NCBI GenBank assembly: GCA_017941735.1
Contig: JAGAVW010000007.1
Span: forward strand, 1-64,000
DNA: 64,000 nucleotides
Direction of reading: 5' to 3'
Source: Solobacterium sp.
Lineage (GTDB): Bacteria; Bacillota_I; Bacilli_A; Erysipelotrichales; Erysipelotrichaceae
Below are positions 8,332 through 15,953 of the stretch, piece by piece (positions within the stretch are counted from its first letter, which is position 1; the number at the start of each line of letters is the position of its first letter). The notes under the pieces are model-generated. The model did no database searches and was not told the origin of the DNA. It was given only the letters and a program-made list of their open reading frames with translations. The position numbers and the translations under genes are program-made.

Positions 8332-9438
8332 ATGAGCATGATTGAAGAAATCACAAGAGAAACTTGGATTAACAAGACATTCCCAGAATGGGGAACCTGG
8401 CTTGTGGAAGAAATTGAAAACAAGAAAGTTCCTAAGGGAAATGTATCGATGTGGTGGTTAGGTTGTGTTGGTATCTGGATGAAGACACCTAAGAACACAA
8501 ACATCACCATTGACTTATGGACAGGAAATGGGAAACGTACCCATGGCAATGGCAAGATGGCAGTTGGCCATCAAATGGCAAACATGGCAGGTGTGCGTAA
8601 GATGCAACCAAACTTAAGAAATGTGCCATTTGTGATTGATCCATTTGCGTTCAAGCACGTAGATGCAGTTCTTGCGACCCATTACCATCAAGACCATATG
8701 AGTCCAGAGTGGGCTGCGCACGTTGTTAATTCCAAAATGACAACGACCGACGCAAAAGGAAAGAAAATTCCAGTTCCATTTATTGGACCAAAGAAATCCG
8801 TTGAGTATTGGTTAAAATGGGGTGTTCCTGAAAAACAATGCCGTGTTGTAAAACCTGGCGATAAGATTAAATTCAAAGATTTGGAAATCATTTGTTTAGA
8901 TGCATTTGATCGTACCTGTTTAGTCACAACCGATTCCACAGGACCAGATCGTGAAGAACTTGCTGGAAAGAACCTCATCAACGATATGGATGAAAAAGCA
9001 GTCAACTACTTGATTAAGACTCCAGGTGGAAATATTTATCATAGTGGTGACTCTCACTTCTCCATCTATTTCGCAAAACATGGGAAAGACTATGATGTCG
9101 ATGTGGCATTTGGTGCCTTTGGTGAAAACCCAGTAGGTATTCAAGATAAGATGACAAGTATAGACATCTTAAGAATGGCAGAAAGTTTACGTTGTAAAGT
9201 TGTGGTGCCAATTCACCATGATGTATGGTCCAACTTCCAAGCAGATACAGAAGAAATTCGTTTATTGTATGATTTCAAGAAACCAAGAAATAACTATCAA
9301 TTCACGCCATTCTTCTGGCAAGTAGGTGGTCAATATACTTATCCACAAGATAAGGATATTATGTACTACCATCACCCACGTGGTTTTGAGGATTGTTTCG
9401 AACATCCACAAAATATTCCATTCCGTTCACTCTTATAA
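8332..9438 (+). CDS. ulaG: UlaG-like L-ascorbate-6-phosphate lactonase
   Basis: 368 residues, collinear along the whole length with E. coli UlaG: N-terminal ITRETW..TFPEWG, MWWLGCVGIW near 40, then the metallo-beta-lactamase-fold motif HYHQDH (His117, His119, Asp121, His122), YHSGDSHFS near 236, PIHHDVWSNFQAD near 291 and a C-terminal HPRGFEDCF. UlaG hydrolyses the lactone ring of L-ascorbate 6-phosphate to 3-keto-L-gulonate 6-phosphate using a divalent metal. Here it follows an ABC importer rather than a PTS, so its substrate must be phosphorylated by another enzyme, probably the FGGY kinase. A related sugar-lactone phosphate is possible. Confidence 0.85.
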   Translation: MSMIEEITRETWINKTFPEWGTWLVEEIENKKVPKGNVSMWWLGCVGIWMKTPKNTNITIDLWTGNGKRTHGNGKMAVGHQMANMAGVRKMQPNLRNVPFVIDPFAFKHVDAVLATHYHQDHMSPEWAAHVVNSKMTTTDAKGKKIPVPFIGPKKSVEYWLKWGVPEKQCRVVKPGDKIKFKDLEIICLDAFDRTCLVTTDSTGPDREELAGKNLINDMDEKAVNYLIKTPGGNIYHSGDSHFSIYFAKHGKDYDVDVAFGAFGENPVGIQDKMTSIDILRMAESLRCKVVVPIHHDVWSNFQADTEEIRLLYDFKKPRNNYQFTPFFWQVGGQYTYPQDKDIMYYHHPRGFEDCFEHPQNIPFRSLL

Positions 9439-9450
9439 TTGGAGAGACCT

Positions 9451-10272
9451 ATGGCACTAATAGATATTAAGTTATTCTCAACATCTTTATGGACCCATAC
9501 GGATGTTAGAGTCGTATTACCAACACCAAATGAACCATTTGAAAGTGAAGATACGCCTTTCTATAAAGAAGGGAAAAAGTATCAAGTCTTATATCTTTTA
9601 CATGGGATGTTTGGAGATTGTTCGGTATGGACAAGAAATACAGGTATTGAACGGTACGCACAAGAAAAGAACTTATGTGTTGTATCTGCTTCTGTAACGA
9701 ATAGCTGCTATGTAGATATGGTGCATAATGGAAGTACGGGTGGGAAGTTCATGACTTATATGTTGGAAGAATTACCAAAATTCATCCAATATACATTCCC
9801 CGTTTCAAAGAAAAGAGAAAATACATTTATTGCGGGACTTTCCATGGGTGGATATGGAACTTTCCGTCTTGCCCTAGAAAGACCAGAACTATTTGGAGCT
9901 GCCGCTAGTTTATCAGGTGGACTTGATATGGCTTCACTCCAAAAGAATCCTTCCTTAAAGGGTGGCCCAAAAGCGACAATGGATTATCACTCCATCTTTG
10001 GGGATGATTCAATTGAAGGAAGTGACAATGACTTATTTGCGCTACTTCCAAAAAAGGCAAAAGAAGGAAATCTTCCAAAGCTCTATATGTGCTGTGGGAC
10101 AGAAGATTTCTTATATGAAACCAATTTGAAATTCAGAGATTTTGCGAAGGAGATTGGGGTAGATATTACCTATGACGAATCACCAGGAATCCACAACTGG
10201 GATTACTGGGATCCACAAATTCGCAAAGTCCTCGATTGGTTACCACTTGCGGGTACGCTCGTAGAAGGTTAG
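9451..10272 (+). CDS. alpha/beta-hydrolase esterase (esterase D/EstA type)
   Basis: 273 residues from the ATG at 9451, preferred over an upstream TTG at 9439 because GGAGAG is placed correctly for it. The nucleophile elbow is GLSMGGYG with Ser131. HGMFGD near 51 is the oxyanion segment, GTEDFLYE near 222 offers the Asp and GIHNWDYW near 252 the His. This is the S-formylglutathione-hydrolase/tributyrin-esterase family, which removes short acyl groups. In this operon it may deacylate an esterified sugar or open a lactone; that role is inferred from position only. Confidence 0.82.
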   Translation: MALIDIKLFSTSLWTHTDVRVVLPTPNEPFESEDTPFYKEGKKYQVLYLLHGMFGDCSVWTRNTGIERYAQEKNLCVVSASVTNSCYVDMVHNGSTGGKFMTYMLEELPKFIQYTFPVSKKRENTFIAGLSMGGYGTFRLALERPELFGAAASLSGGLDMASLQKNPSLKGGPKATMDYHSIFGDDSIEGSDNDLFALLPKKAKEGNLPKLYMCCGTEDFLYETNLKFRDFAKEIGVDITYDESPGIHNWDYWDPQIRKVLDWLPLAGTLVEG

Positions 10273-10279
10273 AAACAAA

Positions 10280-10314
10280 AAGGGCCGTGGATAAATCTTA
10301 TTACGGCCCTTATT
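10280..10314 (+). terminator. intra-operon hairpin after the esterase gene
   Basis: AAGGGCCGT (10280-10288) pairs perfectly with ACGGCCCTT (10303-10311) and is followed by ATTT. The short T-run suggests partial termination or an RNA-processing/stability hairpin between operon segments. Confidence 0.6.
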
Positions 10315-10328
10315 TAAGGAGAAAGAAC

Positions 10329-11177
10329 ATGAACCGTGATTATGAATTAGGGATTTATGAAAAAGCAATGCCCAATACTTTGACATGGGAAGAAAAGATG
10401 CAGGTCGCAAAAGAAGCGGGTTTTGACTATATCGAAATCAGTATTGATGAAACAGATGAGAAACTAGCACGTTTAGAATGGACGAAAGAAGAACGCGATG
10501 CGTTTGTGGCACTCATGAAGAAAATGGATATGCCCATTCGCTCGATGTGTCTAAGTGGACATCGTAAATATCCAATTGGCTCGGCGAGTGAAGAAACTTG
10601 TGCACGAGGAATGGAAATCATGGAAAAGGCAATTAAGTTTGCGGATGATTTAGGAATTCGTACCATTCAATTAGCTGGGTATGATGTTTATTATGAAGAA
10701 TCAAGTGAAGAAACCAAAAAGCGCTTTGAAGAAAACTTAAAGATTTCAACCTTGATGGCAGCGCGCTATGGAATTCTTTTAGGTTTTGAAACCATGGAAA
10801 CCGAATTCATGAACACGGTGGAAAAGGCAATGAAGTATGTCAACATTGTCGATTCTCCTTATCTCCATGTTTATCCAGATCTTGGAAATATTACCAATGC
10901 GGCTGTGACCTATCAGACAAAAGTGGTAGATGATTTAGAGACTGGACGTGGGCATTTAATTGCGATGCATCTAAAGGAAACCGTACCAGGTGTCTTCCGT
11001 GAAGTTCCTTATGGAACTGGGCACGTGCAATTTGAAGAAGGCATTCAAAAAGCATATGCGATGGGTGTCCGTCGCTTTGTGACCGAGTTCTGGTACACAG
11101 GGGAAGAAAACTGGCGTGAAATTGTGAATGATGTGAACACATGGATTCGCAAGAAATTTGAGGCAGCGCTTAATTAG
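10329..11177 (+). CDS. ulaE: L-xylulose/L-ribulose-5-phosphate 3-epimerase (UlaE type)
   Basis: 282 residues from the ATG at 10329, which has AAGGAGAAAG upstream; an earlier in-frame start would overlap the esterase. It is collinear with E. coli UlaE: LGIYEKAMP at the start, SIDETDEKLARL near 40, RSMCLSGHRKYPIGS near 74, IQLAGYDVYYEES near 114, VYPDLGNI near 180 and MHLKET/VPGVF near 215. It has the xylose-isomerase-like TIM-barrel fold with a metal site. UlaE interconverts L-xylulose 5-phosphate and L-ribulose 5-phosphate, which the AraD-type enzyme two genes on would carry to D-xylulose 5-phosphate. Confidence 0.88.
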   Translation: MNRDYELGIYEKAMPNTLTWEEKMQVAKEAGFDYIEISIDETDEKLARLEWTKEERDAFVALMKKMDMPIRSMCLSGHRKYPIGSASEETCARGMEIMEKAIKFADDLGIRTIQLAGYDVYYEESSEETKKRFEENLKISTLMAARYGILLGFETMETEFMNTVEKAMKYVNIVDSPYLHVYPDLGNITNAAVTYQTKVVDDLETGRGHLIAMHLKETVPGVFREVPYGTGHVQFEEGIQKAYAMGVRRFVTEFWYTGEENWREIVNDVNTWIRKKFEAALN

Positions 11178-11191
11178 AATTGGAGAATAAA

Positions 11192-12235
11192 ATGTTAAAG
11201 GCAGAGAAAAAAGTAATCGGTGAATTAAATTTATGTTATTCCTTGACCGAAGTGGTGGATGAAGGAAAGCCTTACGTGATTTGTGCAGCCGAAAAAGAAG
11301 ATCCAAGTTATATGTTTGATTTGGAAGGCAACCAAGTTGCGAAATTATGGGATGGACCTGGTGGGGTTATGACGATGGAACAATTCCCAAGTGAGGAATT
11401 CATCCTTTTAGCAACATGGAAATTCTATGGGCCAAACAATTCTGCGGAGGCAAAAATTGTTTATTACACAAAAGGTGAGAATGGCTATGATTGCCATGTC
11501 CTATGTGATTTACCATTTGTGCATCGCTTTGGCATTGTGCAAAGAAATGGCCACAACTATATCGTAGCGTGCACATTAAAATCCGCACATGCATTTAAAG
11601 ATGACTGGACTTGCCCAGGTAGAATTTGGGTAGGAGAATTACCCGCTGACATCAAACAATTTAATGAAGAAAATCAACTTCCATTAACCCCATTAGTCAG
11701 TGGCTTATTTAGAAACCATGGCTTCTGTAAGATTACAGAAGATGGGATGACCTATGCGGTAGTCGGAAGTGAAAATGGCGTCCATGTGGTGATACCACCA
11801 GCTTCTCCAGAAGAAGAGTGGGGCGTTGAACAAATCTTTGATGAACCAACGAGCGATATGTTGTATGTCGACTTTGATGGCGATGGCGAAAAAGAACTCT
11901 TAACAATGGCACCATTCCATGGTGAAAAACTTGCGATTTATAAAAAAGTAAATGGGAAATTTGAAGCGGTTTATACACATCCAGAAGAGTTACCATTCTT
12001 GCATGCGATTTATGCATGTGAGTTAAATGGAAAACCATATGCGATTATTGGTAATCGTAAAGGAGAACGGGACTTATTTGCGATCCATTATGATAATGGA
12101 TATGTAGTGGAACCATTAGACCACGATGCAGGTCCAGCGAATGTGATGTATTTCCGTGATGGCGATAAGGATAAACTCATTGCCGCAAATCGTGAAACCA
12201 ATGAAATTGCGATGTATACATTGAAGGAGGAATAA
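11192..12235 (+). CDS. cytosolic FG-GAP/VCBS-like beta-propeller protein of unknown function
   Basis: 347 residues from the ATG at 11192, chosen for its TTGGAGAAT ribosome site. No signal peptide or membrane segment is seen. Repeated short strands with an acidic DFDGDGEKE loop (about 225-233) and a later RDGDKDK resemble the calcium-binding FG-GAP/VCBS blades of integrin-like propellers. It lies between the UlaE-like and AraD-like genes, 2 bp before the latter, so it is likely a pathway protein. Possible roles are a lactonase, isomerase or mutarotase acting on the sugar; none can be assigned. It is the least recognisable gene of the operon. Confidence 0.65.
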   Translation: MLKAEKKVIGELNLCYSLTEVVDEGKPYVICAAEKEDPSYMFDLEGNQVAKLWDGPGGVMTMEQFPSEEFILLATWKFYGPNNSAEAKIVYYTKGENGYDCHVLCDLPFVHRFGIVQRNGHNYIVACTLKSAHAFKDDWTCPGRIWVGELPADIKQFNEENQLPLTPLVSGLFRNHGFCKITEDGMTYAVVGSENGVHVVIPPASPEEEWGVEQIFDEPTSDMLYVDFDGDGEKELLTMAPFHGEKLAIYKKVNGKFEAVYTHPEELPFLHAIYACELNGKPYAIIGNRKGERDLFAIHYDNGYVVEPLDHDAGPANVMYFRDGDKDKLIAANRETNEIAMYTLKEE

Positions 12236-12236
12236 G

Positions 12237-12926
12237 ATGTTAGAAGATCTCAAGAAACAAGTTTATGAAGCGAATATGTTGTTGCCTAAATATGGCTTAG
12301 TCATATTCACTTGGGGCAATGTATCGGGCATTGACCGAGAAAAGAATTTGATGGTCATTAAACCTTCTGGTGTGGATTACGATGTGATGAAACCAGAAGA
12401 TATGGTTGTGGTAGATATCGCAACAGGAGAAAAGGTGGAAGGGAATTTAAAACCTTCTTCCGATACCGATACGCATTTAGTGCTCTATCGCAATTTCCCT
12501 AACATTGGTGGTATCGTACATACCCATAGCCAATGGGCAGTAAGTTTTGCCCAAGCAGGGAAAGGAATTCCAGCTATGGGAACGACCCAAGGGGATTACT
12601 TCTATGGAGAAATTCCTTGTACAAGAAAGATGACACCAGAAGAAATTAATGGTTCTTATGAACTAGAAACAGGTAATGTCATTATCGAAACATTTAAAGA
12701 TTTAAATCCAGATTATGTACCAGGTGTACTCGTACATAGTCATGGCCCATTCAGTTGGGGCAAAGATCCATTTGACGCAGTTCATAATTCGGTTGTTATG
12801 GAACAAGTCGCATTCATGGATTTCCATGCACTCATGTTGAACCCAGAAGCAGGAAGTATGCAACAAGAATTGTTGGATCGTCACTTCTTAAGAAAACATG
12901 GACCAAATGCATATTACGGACAATAA
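12237..12926 (+). CDS. araD: L-ribulose-5-phosphate 4-epimerase (AraD/UlaF type)
   Basis: 229 residues, close to the 231 of E. coli AraD. Functional residues fall at the same numbers as in AraD: Asp76 in PSSDTD, zinc ligands His95 and His97 in HTHS, Asp120 in QGD, and a third zinc His at about 169 in HSHGPF. The Tyr-rich C-terminus (AYYGQ) supplies the catalytic Tyr position. It converts L-ribulose 5-phosphate to D-xylulose 5-phosphate, the exit to the pentose phosphate pathway. It is clearly different from the class II aldolase at 129-803, so the locus has two members of this fold. Confidence 0.9.
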   Translation: MLEDLKKQVYEANMLLPKYGLVIFTWGNVSGIDREKNLMVIKPSGVDYDVMKPEDMVVVDIATGEKVEGNLKPSSDTDTHLVLYRNFPNIGGIVHTHSQWAVSFAQAGKGIPAMGTTQGDYFYGEIPCTRKMTPEEINGSYELETGNVIIETFKDLNPDYVPGVLVHSHGPFSWGKDPFDAVHNSVVMEQVAFMDFHALMLNPEAGSMQQELLDRHFLRKHGPNAYYGQ

Positions 12927-12937
12927 AGGAGAAAATT

Positions 12938-13750
12938 ATGCAAGAATACAAAATCATTACACTCAACACAGGACTTGTAACCGCAAGTAAATCCAACTAT
13001 TTGTATCATGCTTCGACGCATAAGTATTACCTCAAACCAGGCGAAGATGATACCGCAATCTTACCAGTAGCGGTCTTCTATGTTGAAGGTGGTGGACGCA
13101 AGATTATGGTAGATACAGGTATGTCTTCAACCGAAATTGCAGACAAGTACCATCATCCAGGTTCCACACAACCAGAAGGCTACACCATTATGGACCAACT
13201 CCATTCCATCGGTGTAGATCCAAAAGAAATCACAGATATTATCTTTACCCATCTACATTGGGACCATGTTTATTACTTGAGTGAATTCCCTAACGCAAAA
13301 CTCTATGTACAACGTGCAGAATACGAATATGCGAAGAATCCAATTCCTCTTTACTACAAGAGTTATGAAGATCCTCGTTTACCAATTGAACCACGGATTC
13401 ATCCACAATGGGAAGGCCGTGAATTTGAATTGTTAGATGGCGAATGTGAAATCTTTGATGGAATCAGTGTTTATCCAACACCAGGTCACTCCGTAGGTCA
13501 TCAAAATGTCGTCATTCATACAAAGAAGGGTGATTATCATTGTTGTGGAGACTTAGTCTTTACACTCGATAACTTTAAAGAAGTTCCACAAATCGGTTAT
13601 GAAATTACACCTCCAAGCCGTTTCGTAGATATCAACCAAACTTGGTATAGCATTGTCGAAACAAAGAAACGTGCAGCTGGCATTGAATTCATTCTTTGTG
13701 CACACGCACCAGAAATGCTTGATCTTGTAGGGAAAGTATTAGGCGAATAG
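12938..13750 (+). CDS. metallo-beta-lactamase-fold lactonase-like hydrolase (AHL-lactonase family)
   Basis: 270 residues with the dinuclear-metal motif HLHWDH (His105, His107, Asp109, His110), a second His in PTPGHSVGH near 185, Asp in CCGDLV near 206, and a late His in CAHAPEM near 257. This layout is that of the AiiA/AttM N-acyl-homoserine-lactone lactonases and their relatives. Within a sugar operon already holding UlaG, a sugar-lactone substrate is more likely than a quorum signal. No signal peptide. Ribosome site AAGGAG; one base separates it from the next gene. Confidence 0.8.
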   Translation: MQEYKIITLNTGLVTASKSNYLYHASTHKYYLKPGEDDTAILPVAVFYVEGGGRKIMVDTGMSSTEIADKYHHPGSTQPEGYTIMDQLHSIGVDPKEITDIIFTHLHWDHVYYLSEFPNAKLYVQRAEYEYAKNPIPLYYKSYEDPRLPIEPRIHPQWEGREFELLDGECEIFDGISVYPTPGHSVGHQNVVIHTKKGDYHCCGDLVFTLDNFKEVPQIGYEITPPSRFVDINQTWYSIVETKKRAAGIEFILCAHAPEMLDLVGKVLGE

Positions 13751-13751
13751 T

Positions 13752-14990
13752 ATGCCAAAAACAATCGCACTCATTGAATCTTTAGATACCAAATTAAACG
13801 AAGCACTGTTTGCGAAGGAATGCATTGAGAAGGAAGGATTTCAAGCACTATTAATTGATAATAGTACCTTCCATCTCGATGTGAATCGTGGTGACGTGAC
13901 ACCTTTAGAAGTCTTAAGTGAACTTTCCTTAACGCAAGAAGATTTTGAAAAAATGAATAAACCAGAACGCATTGCGACCATGGGAAAAGCACTGGAGAAG
14001 TTCGTGCCAAGATTGTACATGGAAGGAAAGATTGATGGGGTCATGTCCATTGGTGGTGGCCAAAATGGAAGTATGGCTGCACCATGCATGAAGGCATTGC
14101 CATTTGGTGTGCCAAAAGTATTATCTTCTGCCCTTGCGTGTGGAGTTCGTGAAATGGAACAATTCGTTGGCGAAAAAGATATCTTTGTGGCGCCAACGGT
14201 TGCGGATATTTCCGGCTTGAATCCCATCACAAAAACGATGATTCAAAGTGTATGCGCAAGTATTATGGGCCTTGTCCAATATGGGAAGACCTATGAAAAA
14301 GAAGGAGATTCAAAAGTCATTGGGGCAACGATGCTGGGAGAAACCACCAAAGGAACGGAAAAAGCATTGGAGCTCATTCGCGAAGGTACCAATTGGGAAA
14401 CCGTTATCTTCCACGCCAATGGGGTAGGTGGTAGATCAATGGAATCTTTAATGGAAACAGGACAGATTCAAGGCGTCTTAGATATGACGCTCCATGAGAT
14501 TGTCTGTGAAGTCTATGGTGGCTTTTGCGCAGGTGCCAATAATCGTTTATTAAAGGCCTTAGAACTTGGGTTACCGGTCGTTGCAGCACCGGGTGGCTTA
14601 GATATGAATGATTATTATAACGATGCTACCGGGCGTGCTTTACCAGCAGACTTTGCACAACGTAAAAAGATTTTACATAATCCAACCATTTATCATGTGA
14701 AAGTCTTTAAAGAAGAAGCGATTGCTTTAGCAAAACTTGTTTGTGAAAGACTTGGCTCGACCGATAAACCGGTCACACTTGTTGTGCCAACCAAAGGATG
14801 TTGTCAAACCACAAAACCAGGAGGAGCCATTGAAGATCCAGAAGTGGATGAAGTCATGGTGCAGGCCTTTAAAGATTATGTAAAAGACAATACCAAACTT
14901 GTGATTGTGGATACCGATATTAATGATCCAGAATTTGCACAGGTGGTTGCGTCAGAATTTAAAGATTTAGTGAAGCAATATGGATGGTAA
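13752..14990 (+). CDS. Tm-1-like ATP-binding domain protein (UPF0261)
   Basis: 412 residues matching the UPF0261/Tm-1-like family: N-terminal ALIESLDTKLNEALF, a glycine-rich MSIGGGQNGSMAAP near 98, GVGGRSMESLMETG near 224, AAPGGLDMND near 277 and the C-terminal VPTKGCCQTTKPGGAIEDP near 341. The plant Tm-1 protein of this family binds ATP, and bacterial members often sit in carbon-catabolic clusters, but their reaction is not firmly known. It is translated directly after the lactonase-like gene and is followed by a hairpin. An enzymatic role in the pathway is inferred. Confidence 0.85.
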   Translation: MPKTIALIESLDTKLNEALFAKECIEKEGFQALLIDNSTFHLDVNRGDVTPLEVLSELSLTQEDFEKMNKPERIATMGKALEKFVPRLYMEGKIDGVMSIGGGQNGSMAAPCMKALPFGVPKVLSSALACGVREMEQFVGEKDIFVAPTVADISGLNPITKTMIQSVCASIMGLVQYGKTYEKEGDSKVIGATMLGETTKGTEKALELIREGTNWETVIFHANGVGGRSMESLMETGQIQGVLDMTLHEIVCEVYGGFCAGANNRLLKALELGLPVVAAPGGLDMNDYYNDATGRALPADFAQRKKILHNPTIYHVKVFKEEAIALAKLVCERLGSTDKPVTLVVPTKGCCQTTKPGGAIEDPEVDEVMVQAFKDYVKDNTKLVIVDTDINDPEFAQVVASEFKDLVKQYGW

Positions 14991-15016
14991 AATACAGAGG
15001 GAAACCTCTGTATTTT
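14990..15016 (+). terminator. hairpin after the Tm-1-like gene
   Basis: AAATACAGAGG (14990-15000), loop gaaa, CCTCTGTATTT (15005-15015) and a T-run: a canonical intrinsic terminator shape. The next gene begins 15 bases later with its own ribosome site and no evident promoter, so read-through probably sets its level. Confidence 0.8.
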
Positions 15017-15030
15017 TGAAAGGAGCTACC

Positions 15031-15921
15031 ATGATCAAAACACCACAAGGGAAGATAGATATTGTGATTGATACAGATACCTATAATGAAGTAGATGATC
15101 AATTTGCGATTGCCTATGCATTAGCTAGTCCAGAGTTAAATATTCAAGCCCTGATTGCCGCTCCCTTTTTAAATGCGAAAGCAAGTAGCGCAAAAGATGG
15201 CATGGAAAAAAGTAAAGCAGAATTATTAAAGGTATTAACACTAGCGCAACGAGAAGATTTAAAAGATATCGTCTATGAAGGCTGTGGTGATTTCTTGCCA
15301 GATGAAAAAACACCAGTGATCGCAGAAGGAGTGCAAAAGATGATCCACTTAGCAAATGCCCATACCAAAGAGAATCCACTTTATATCGTTGGTCTTGCGG
15401 TCGCAACGGATATTGCCTCTGCGCTTTTATGTGAACCTTCAATTAAAGATAAGATTGTGGTTGTTTGGTTAGGTGGCCATAGTCGAGAATATGAAGATAC
15501 ACACGAATTCAATATGCGCCAAGATTTCGCCGCTGCCCGTGTCTTATTTCAAGCGGATGTACCATTTGTGCAGATTCCTTGTCGTGGTGTGGCAAGTCAC
15601 TTTTTAACCACAAGACCAGAAATGGATCATTGGCTATATGGTAAAAATGAACTCGCTACGTATTTAGTGGAAAATGCGGATAAAGAAGCAAATACCTATG
15701 CCAAGGGAAAACCTTGGAGTCGCGTGATTTGGGATGTCACGGCTATCGCATGGCTCTTAAATCACGAGGAAAGATTCTTAAAAGAAAAAGAAGTACTTCG
15801 CAATCTTCCAGAATACGATGGAACTTATTCTTATCCTGATACTAACCTAAGGATGAATTATGTCTATTATGTAAATCGGGATGCATTATTTGAAGATTTG
15901 TTTAAGAAATTAGGATATTAA
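15031..15921 (+). CDS. nucleoside hydrolase-family protein (IunH-like)
   Basis: 296 residues from the ATG at 15031 (AAAGGAGC upstream; the in-frame ATG at 14980 lies inside the previous gene). The calcium-binding cluster characteristic of inosine-uridine nucleoside hydrolases is present: DTDTYNEVDD with Asp14, Asp16, Asp22 and Asp23. Further on are a VVWLGGHSREYEDTHEFNMRQD-like segment (about 149-170) and VIWDVTAIAWL near 234. The family cleaves N-ribosyl bonds to free base and ribose. Here it ends a sugar-acid operon, so a non-standard N- or O-glycoside may be the substrate. Confidence 0.85.
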   Translation: MIKTPQGKIDIVIDTDTYNEVDDQFAIAYALASPELNIQALIAAPFLNAKASSAKDGMEKSKAELLKVLTLAQREDLKDIVYEGCGDFLPDEKTPVIAEGVQKMIHLANAHTKENPLYIVGLAVATDIASALLCEPSIKDKIVVVWLGGHSREYEDTHEFNMRQDFAAARVLFQADVPFVQIPCRGVASHFLTTRPEMDHWLYGKNELATYLVENADKEANTYAKGKPWSRVIWDVTAIAWLLNHEERFLKEKEVLRNLPEYDGTYSYPDTNLRMNYVYYVNRDALFEDLFKKLGY

Positions 15922-15925
15922 AAAA

Positions 15926-15953
15926 AGAAGGAACTTTAAGTTCCTTCTATTTG
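15926..15953. terminator. bidirectional terminator between convergent genes
   Basis: AGAAGGAACT (15926-15935) pairs with AGTTCCTTCT (15939-15948). T-rich sequence follows on the plus strand and A6 (T on the minus strand) precedes it. It lies between the nucleoside-hydrolase-like gene and the convergent pyrophosphatase gene and overlaps the latter's stop. Confidence 0.8.
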
